DNA of 64,000 bases from Mercenaria mercenaria (lineage: Eukaryota; Mollusca; Bivalvia; Venerida; Veneridae): positions 45,127,001 through 45,191,000 of the forward strand of contig NC_069363.1 of the NCBI RefSeq assembly GCF_021730395.1, read 5' to 3'. The translations under genes were made by a program, and so were the position numbers. Of this stretch, positions 59,601-64,000 are shown piece by piece; within the stretch, counting starts at the first letter, position 1, and each line of letters opens with the position of its first letter. The notes beneath the pieces are model-generated. The model had not been told where the DNA came from. It worked only from the letters and a program-made list of their open reading frames with translations, and did no database searches.

Positions 59601-62600
59601 ATCGGCTGTCATTGGGTATTTCAATAGTTCCTCTAAAACAATCTGCCGGTCTGGTCTTTGCGATTACACAAGAAGCTGCATAGCAATATTATCTTGATAT
59701 TTATACTGCACAACTTTGTTATTTGCCGACTTCACTTCACAAAGTTGTGCAATATAAACAACAAAGTAATATTGCTATGCAGCTTCTTGTGCAATCGCAA
59801 AGACCAGACCGGCATATTGATATAGAGGAACTATTGAAATACCACACACTCTCTCTAGACTGCTCCCTGTTCGCTTATATCAACATCTGTCTTCTATGGT
59901 GATGTTATTAACAAAATTAAATATTGTGTGTTATGGCAACTTTCATACTGTATTTAGTTAAAACTGTAAAACGTTTTATAAGAGGCTAAGACCTGATTGT
60001 TTTCGGACACACCAAATGTTTGATGTTCAGCCCTTTAGCAGCTGGATGCTAATCATTCCTGTCTAATTGTGTATAATGGATCAGATTGAATACTCCACGA
60101 TAGACTAATTTGTTTTGATTCTGTTTAAGGGCCCTTAATTACTCTGCTTTCTGCCAATATACGTGTTTATATGATTTTTAGGTCCGGTTTAACATACCAT
60201 TTTACAAAAGTTTGTTTACATATATTGCTTTTTGTTGCTATGATGTTTGTTAGAGATTAATCTTGTGGAAATAACTTTTTTTACACTGTTCTTCAACTTT
60301 GGAACATCGTTCGGGTTAAGAGTGAGATTTAGTGCGCATCATTAACCAGTTTTTACATTCAGTGATGTTTTGTCACCGACCGTTCCCAGTCTTTGGTCCT
60401 CTGTATTTTTTATTAGTTTGCTTTGTCTTTGTTGCCATATTGTTTTACTCTTGACTATATATTTTTGCGTAAAGGTCAACCATTTACACATCCATACATA
60501 CACTGATGTAGGGTTTTATTTTGGATGGCTGCATTTTTGGAACGTGGATATTCCTGCTGGAACTTTATCCTTGTTGTGAATATTCAGGTTAATGAGTAAT
60601 CAAAATTTAGCTAAAACTTCATTTCATATCGTGTGTTGTTTCAGCTTAAATGCGGAGTCCGCGTGTCACAAGACAAAACTGGCCGTGCAACAAAAATGGT
60701 TTCAAGTCCAGATTATTTTGCTGGGATAAAGGTGAGATTGTTTTACAAAACTTTTACATAACATAGCTGATAATAAGACGGCTGTTTTGCTGTAAAATAA
60801 AATTGAGTATATCACGATTATCAAGTATGCTTCCTTAACACAGTATTTTTCATAATGTGGAGAAGTCATGCAAGTGGCTTGTTGAAGGTCTGTTATTCTA
60901 TTTAGCTGTCCGCCCCTGTTTGCAATATAGCATGGAGTGGTACTTGGGGTCTACCAGTAAAGGCTTGAAAATCTAAAATCACAAGAACGAACTGTGTCGG
61001 TGTTACTTAAAAGGAAAAAAGGAAAACAATACATTAACGCCGTGTTTATACATGTGCCAGTTTGTTTCACATTTTGCGGCTTACGCCAGTTTGCCTCTGA
61101 CAAAAGGCTATGCATTTGTTTCCTTTCCCATCACTGCCTATGTCTATTCAGCATTCACTAAGGTGAACCGTTCTTGCGATATAAGCTAAGCGGCCACTCT
61201 TATATTTTCGAAATTTAATACCAGTAAAGGTAGTACACACAACAAGAAAACTTTGTTAACTTATTTGGAACAGGTTAAAAAAGAAATTGTAACAAATTAG
61301 AAATGAGTTATCTTTCCCTGTGGTCAGATCGCTCTGTGCCTGTACTAGAAGAGGATGAATTTTGCGCCCTGTGTGGCTGCGTTTGTGCTATGTAAAGCGC
61401 CTTTGAACGTGTTTATCATGCAAAGGGTGCTATATAAATCTGGTATAATAATAATAATAATAATAATAATATACTTGCAGCTCACGTGACCGCTTGTTAA
61501 AATACCAACGAACATTTTTTCTTGCCGCTTATATCCCAGGTTTAGTGAAACGAACTGGTCGTAAGTTTAGATTTGACGATGTAACAGTAAATCTACAATG
61601 ACAATAATATTCTTTTAGGTTTTAAATCCAAGGGTTGACCTCCCAAAGGATAACACGTCAAGGGTTAATTTTCAAGTGACTGTTCCTGTAGGTTGTCGTT
61701 ACAATAGCCATCCACAAAACCCGGCTTGTGACATGGGGCTCAATATGTTCGACCCAAACGGGTATACATGTGGAAGAGCAAATGTAGTTCAAGTGAAGGA
61801 CAGCAGAAGATGTGGTCTTGATATTACAGTAGGCATTTTACTTTTATTACAAATAAAATTTACTCGTAATAACTTTTTTAATTCTATCTAAGTTGTTTGT
61901 GTCTTGTGTTGTTGGTAGTATAAATGTGTTCAGTGTACAAAAAACATTAAGTTCTTGTGGAATTAAATGTCTAAGGAGTTGCGAATGAACTAATTATAAA
62001 CAAGTAAATTCGATGAATTGGTATCCCCTACCAAATGGGTTTGTGGTGAGTAAAGGCAGAGAAATATATGCGGCAAAACGTTTAGGATGTTACTAAGAAG
62101 CAAATAATGTCGAAAAAAATGAAAGAAGTTTAATGAAATTCTATAAATTGGTTAGTTTGTACAAGTATGTGAATTAAAGGGCAACAACTCTGAAGTTACT
62201 AAAGAGATCCTGACGAAACTGTATGTGCGCTACCAAATTATGGTGATCTAAATTTATTTTAAGTTTCATAGAGCTAGTTCCAATATGTCACAAGTTATGA
62301 AACAGAAATTGCCATACTTATAGTACCCATTATTAGTTTACACTAGAAACTAGTAAGGGCCATAACTCTTGGGTTACAAACATGTAGGCAATCTGACTTA
62401 AACTTGACGGGCCGCATTTCTCTATAGTGGTGAACATGTATATGAAGTTTTATTTAGATATTCCAAGATCAAAGGTAAGGGTAGATTTTCCGGAAGCACA
62501 AAGCACCCAAAACACAGTCATAGAGCCATGTATCGCAAAGTAGGCCCACAACAAAAGAAGCTGTAACGGAAACATATTGTAGACGGGTTGCTTCAAAATT

Positions 62601-64000
62601 CCAACAACAAGTCCATTATAAATATATGCAAAATACAGAAAATGGGGGTTGGGTGGTAAGGGGTAGATAAAAGGGTCGGTAGAGCAAGGATGAATATTAA
62701 ACAGGAAAAGCCACGTTCCTTAAACGTAGTATTCCTACAACGTCGCAGACACGTACGTACAAAAGAAAAACACACACACACACACATGTAACTGATATGC
62801 ACAGATAAACAAACAGACAAGCAAGAAAAAACATCACTGTGGGGCACCGCCCATGACACACACGCATAGATACATATACACACACACATAAGCAGGAAAA
62901 AACAACAGTCAGGCACCGCCTAAACCGCATCCTAGATATGGCTCCGGACAGAAGGACGGAAAGACGCACGGACGGACGGACAACGCCAAACCATATCCCT
63001 AGGCTATTATCAGAAAGGTTTTTTAAAAAAGCAATCTTTACAGTCAAGCGATCGTTAACGGAAATACGCTTTTATATACATTCTGCAGTACGTAACACGG
63101 AAACATGATTAACCTAGTTGTAAGTGCTCATTTGAAATAAATGTTGTTAAATTGTTGTGTTACGGTTTATTCTGGTAGAAATGTGTTCTTAGCTTTTATT
63201 TTAGTTAATTTAAATACTAATACTTATGCGGTACAACATCATTTAGAAATGCTTCTGTTACAGTAGAATATGTAAGAGGCATATTTAAGTAACAAGAAAT
63301 ATTTGGGCGACAAGCTAAAAGCACATCCCGTAGAACAATACAGATCGCTTTTATCTTTTTTTGTTGAAGCTGACGATTATCAACGAACACAGAATTCCTA
63401 GTATATTTATATCTTGCTTTACACAGATAGAAGTGAAATATTACACCTGACAGATAAAAGATATTTAAATCTTACAATGAAATAAACAAATATGCTTCAT
63501 CTTCTGTAAAACAAACGTCCCTTTATATATTTACAGTAATAGTCGAAATAGAGTTATTTTAGCTGATATGATATAACTCACTGACTGTCAGTATTTATTA
63601 GAATAATTCTTATAGTTTAACTCGGGGTTAAGTATGACATTGCATATTTTCATTCATTATAATGTTATACTTGGATTAGATTATTTTCAATCAATTTTGA
63701 GCATCGGTAATGTGTTGACAAGCTGATTTTATTCTATTAAACTCTCAAACATTTGAATTCTTCTTACCATGTCTGCAGGAAATATCAAAACTTAACGCAT
63801 GTGTGAATACTAAAATCTATCTATATTGTGTAAGTGTCATATACGATGGTTAAGCGTGAATTAAGACTGCTTAAATGACAGTCAAATGTTTTAAACATTC
63901 CCAGTTATATAGTAGCAAATATTTTGATGTCAAAATGTTTGACTGGATGGTCTGTCAAAGCAAGAGAGTAATATCTCATCTGTTTGCACTAGATAATTGT
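53637..64000 (+). CDS. gene 3: D8C / VWDE-family paralogue, incomplete at the window end
   Basis: Exons: 53637-53685 (signal peptide MYLKAAFSYNILLVALA), 53827-54033 and 54446-54616 (D8C), 54871-54900 (microexon DPPSIQNSNA), 56033-56210, 56576-56687, 60645-60731, 61619-61828 and possibly 63779-63829. The first eight sum to 348 codons in phase. Lengths and phases follow gene 1 exons 10-16 (207/225, 171/162, 30/27, 178/154, 112/103, 87/87, 210/213), so this is a paralogue that lacks the three N-terminal modules. The donor after exon 5 reads ATATAA where GT is expected (56211-56212), and a TGA arises at once if it is not spliced. That would give a secreted 211-residue product. Exon 9 and the VWD part lie at or beyond the edge. 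Confidence 0.8.
53827..54616 (+). CDS. gene 3 exons 2-3: D8C domain
   Basis: Exon 2 (53827-54033) reads CNSTLLPELERRARNYIADG, then VDQWYDV, YLMPDSTNMPDDFTCGGYEP and IYIKG. Exon 3 (54446-54616) reads THPDVKKLTSTPVAVKACL, DNCDIKYNIKLRKCHQ, YYLES and YCF. The start ELERRARNY aligns with gene 1 DLGVRARNY. All the hallmark residues (WY, MP, CG, final YC) are present, so this copy looks functional. Confidence 0.85.
54905..56030. other. gene 3 intron 4, nothing firm
   Basis: A 62-codon frame (55109-55297) is present but I do not recognise it and it has no usable splice context. The rest is AT-rich. Confidence 0.35.
57371..57535. repeat. small inverted-repeat element
   Basis: The left part has tacgtttatgaccattgcca and atatcattgat. 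The right part has atatcaatgataaacgta, an inverted match with small gaps. The interior is rich in ccatgg-like palindromes, as in the element at 58597. It lies inside the broken mobile-element gene. Confidence 0.55.
58180..58596 (+). repeat. MITE-like element, 'TGAGC' family
   Basis: It starts ttcacctgagccaaaggctc (a small hairpin), then gggcttttgtgaccgctcaa and gtccgtcgtgcgtcg. The 3' part (ggttgccatggcaaccgaaa, caccctagggtcaaatatgg, ggggtcacatagacttatag) is the inverse of 42200-42420. It is cut off by the element that starts at 58597. Confidence 0.55.
58597..59079. mobile_element. inverted-repeat element rich in CATGG palindromes
   Basis: The ends pair over about 45 bases: CCCTGTGGAAAATTCATGGA at the left, and the inverse of tccatgaatttttccgcagg at the right, followed inward by accatggttaaaa on both sides. 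The whole 480 bp is dense in ccatgg/catgtt motifs, so it can fold on itself. No coding capacity. Confidence 0.7.
59616..59841. repeat. snap-back inverted duplication (~75-bp arms)
   Basis: 59616-59690 and 59767-59841 are inverted copies. A 48-base core around GCCGGTCTGGTCTTTGCGAT has a single mismatch. Outer parts (gaggaactattgaaatac) also pair. The left arm is the end of the broken mobile-element gene, so the right arm is a turned-round copy of it. Confidence 0.75.
60295..60580 (+). mobile_element. 3' tail copy of the reverse-transcriptase element family
   Basis: ttacactgttcttc, tttggaacatcgttcgggtt, aagagtgagattta, gtgcgcatcattaacc, cagtgatgttttgtcaccg and ggctgcatttttggaacgtg match the 3' region of the element at 11640-13805, in order. 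It lies about 65 bases upstream of gene 3 exon 7. Confidence 0.65.
60645..61828 (+). CDS. gene 3 exons 7-8
   Basis: Exon 7 (60645-60731): LKCGVRVSQDKTGRATKMV, then SSPDYFAGIK; gene 1 has MSCGVRVSASQTGLLTNLT and SPENFYGIK. Exon 8 (61619-61828): VPVGCRYNSHPQNPACDMG and DSRRCGLDIT; gene 1 has APIGCIYGENEHFKETCYQ and RSRRCGGRMK. Both exons are clean, with good splice sites, although they lie downstream of the altered donor. Confidence 0.8.
61440..61472 (+). repeat. (AAT)n microsatellite
   Basis: About ten ATA/AAT units follow 'ctatataaatctggtat', which with gtgctatataaat and ggtgc may be the end of a dispersed element. Confidence 0.8.
61998..62500 (-). repeat. second copy of the 4495-5456 element, inverted
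   Basis: aaattcgatgaattggtatc, ccctaccaaatgggtttgtg, ggcaaaacgtttaggatgtt and actaagaagcaaataatg are the inverse of 5380-5475. Tandem-type phrases such as 'gggcaacaactctgaagtta' continue to about 62500. Its terminal CCGCCGA is degraded, so it is older than the 4.5-kb copy. Confidence 0.6.
62690..62930 (-). mobile_element. 3' tail copy of the reverse-transcriptase element family, inverted
   Basis: aacaggaaaagccacgttcc, ttaaacgtag, (CA)n runs, gtggggcaccgcc and a second caggcaccgcc match the terminal part of the retroelement tail. The frames on the minus strand here are CA/GT-repeat by-products. A shorter piece of the same end (cagcagggaaagccgcgttt) is at 30752-30790. Confidence 0.55.
63779..63829 (+). 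CDS. possible gene 3 exon 9
   Basis: The acceptor tctgcag, 17 codons (EISKLNACVNTKIYLYC) and a strong donor gtaagt are in the right phase (0/0) and place. The NAC could match the start of gene 1 exon 17 (ACKFNETC). It is much shorter than that exon (51 against 162 nt), so I am not sure. Confidence 0.3.

Larger units (their letters stand above)
56834..59660 (-). pseudogene. broken mobile-element protein gene in gene 3 intron 6
   Basis: Minus-strand pieces belong to one kind of protein I know from mobile elements of molluscs and cnidarians. Near 59549-59358 there is a STQEEKDTR motif, near 59150 GLHEYCGCDTT, and at 57352-57028 a Cys-rich part with QYNRRVNYQVGIWKHS. It is broken in several places and other elements have inserted into it. 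Which transposon class it served I cannot say. It is unrelated to gene 3. Confidence 0.6.

Noticed and set aside
62593-63047. Two overlapping minus-strand frames rich in Cys and Val
   Set aside because: They translate the GT/CA runs of a retroelement tail copy.
1-64000. CRISPR arrays, operons, bacterial genes or a polydnavirus-like segment
   Set aside because: The repeats are SINEs, MITEs and minisatellites; genes are intron-rich and eukaryotic; nothing supports a prokaryotic or viral system.

Overview
The window looks like nuclear DNA of a bivalve mollusc. It is AT-rich, with small exons in large introns, GT-AG splice sites, and several tRNA-derived SINEs and short inverted-repeat elements of kinds I associate with bivalve genomes. 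The species is an inference; no marker gene fixes it. I saw no prokaryotic features, rRNA genes or CRISPR arrays.

Three related host genes dominate. Gene 1 (minus strand, 35907 to 6336) reads as a complete 29-exon gene. The exons sum to 4488 nt, exactly 1496 codons, with every junction in phase. It encodes a 1495-residue type I membrane protein. Its order is N-terminal hydrophobic segment, three ~125-residue modules I cannot name, EGF, D8C (eight-cysteine domain of uromodulin/OIT3/VWDE), a spacer region, von Willebrand factor D domain, a furin-like site, EGF, a second cysteine-rich region, one membrane helix and a 43-residue tail. It belongs to the VWDE (VWD and EGF domain) family. Gene 2 (minus, 52579 to 46537) is a short relative: signal peptide, D8C, Thr-rich stalk, membrane helix and short tail. 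It carries an in-frame TAG at the conserved D8C tryptophan. Gene 3 (plus, from 53637) repeats the D8C-to-spacer part of gene 1 exon by exon, with the same intron phases, and runs off the right edge. One of its donor sites reads AT instead of GT. Genes 2 and 3 are head to head with about 1.06 kb between start codons.

Layout: 1-6.3 kb holds repeats, including two elements with internal tandem repeats and two poly-C tracts. 6.3-35.9 kb is gene 1, with SINEs, a reverse transcriptase element (11.6-13.8 kb) and an hAT-type element (29.8-30.6 kb) in its introns. 36-46.3 kb is intergenic and full of repeats: two copies of one SINE family, a 1.3 kb inverted-repeat element inserted into an older repeat, a Tc1-like fragment and a duplicated gene 2 tail exon. 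46.5-52.6 kb is gene 2. 53.6-64 kb is gene 3, whose intron 6 contains a broken mobile-element gene and several inverted-repeat elements.

The three proteins are all predicted to be secreted or on the cell surface and share the D8C module, so the locus looks like a diversifying family of extracellular binding proteins. A recognition or matrix role is inference from domain content only.
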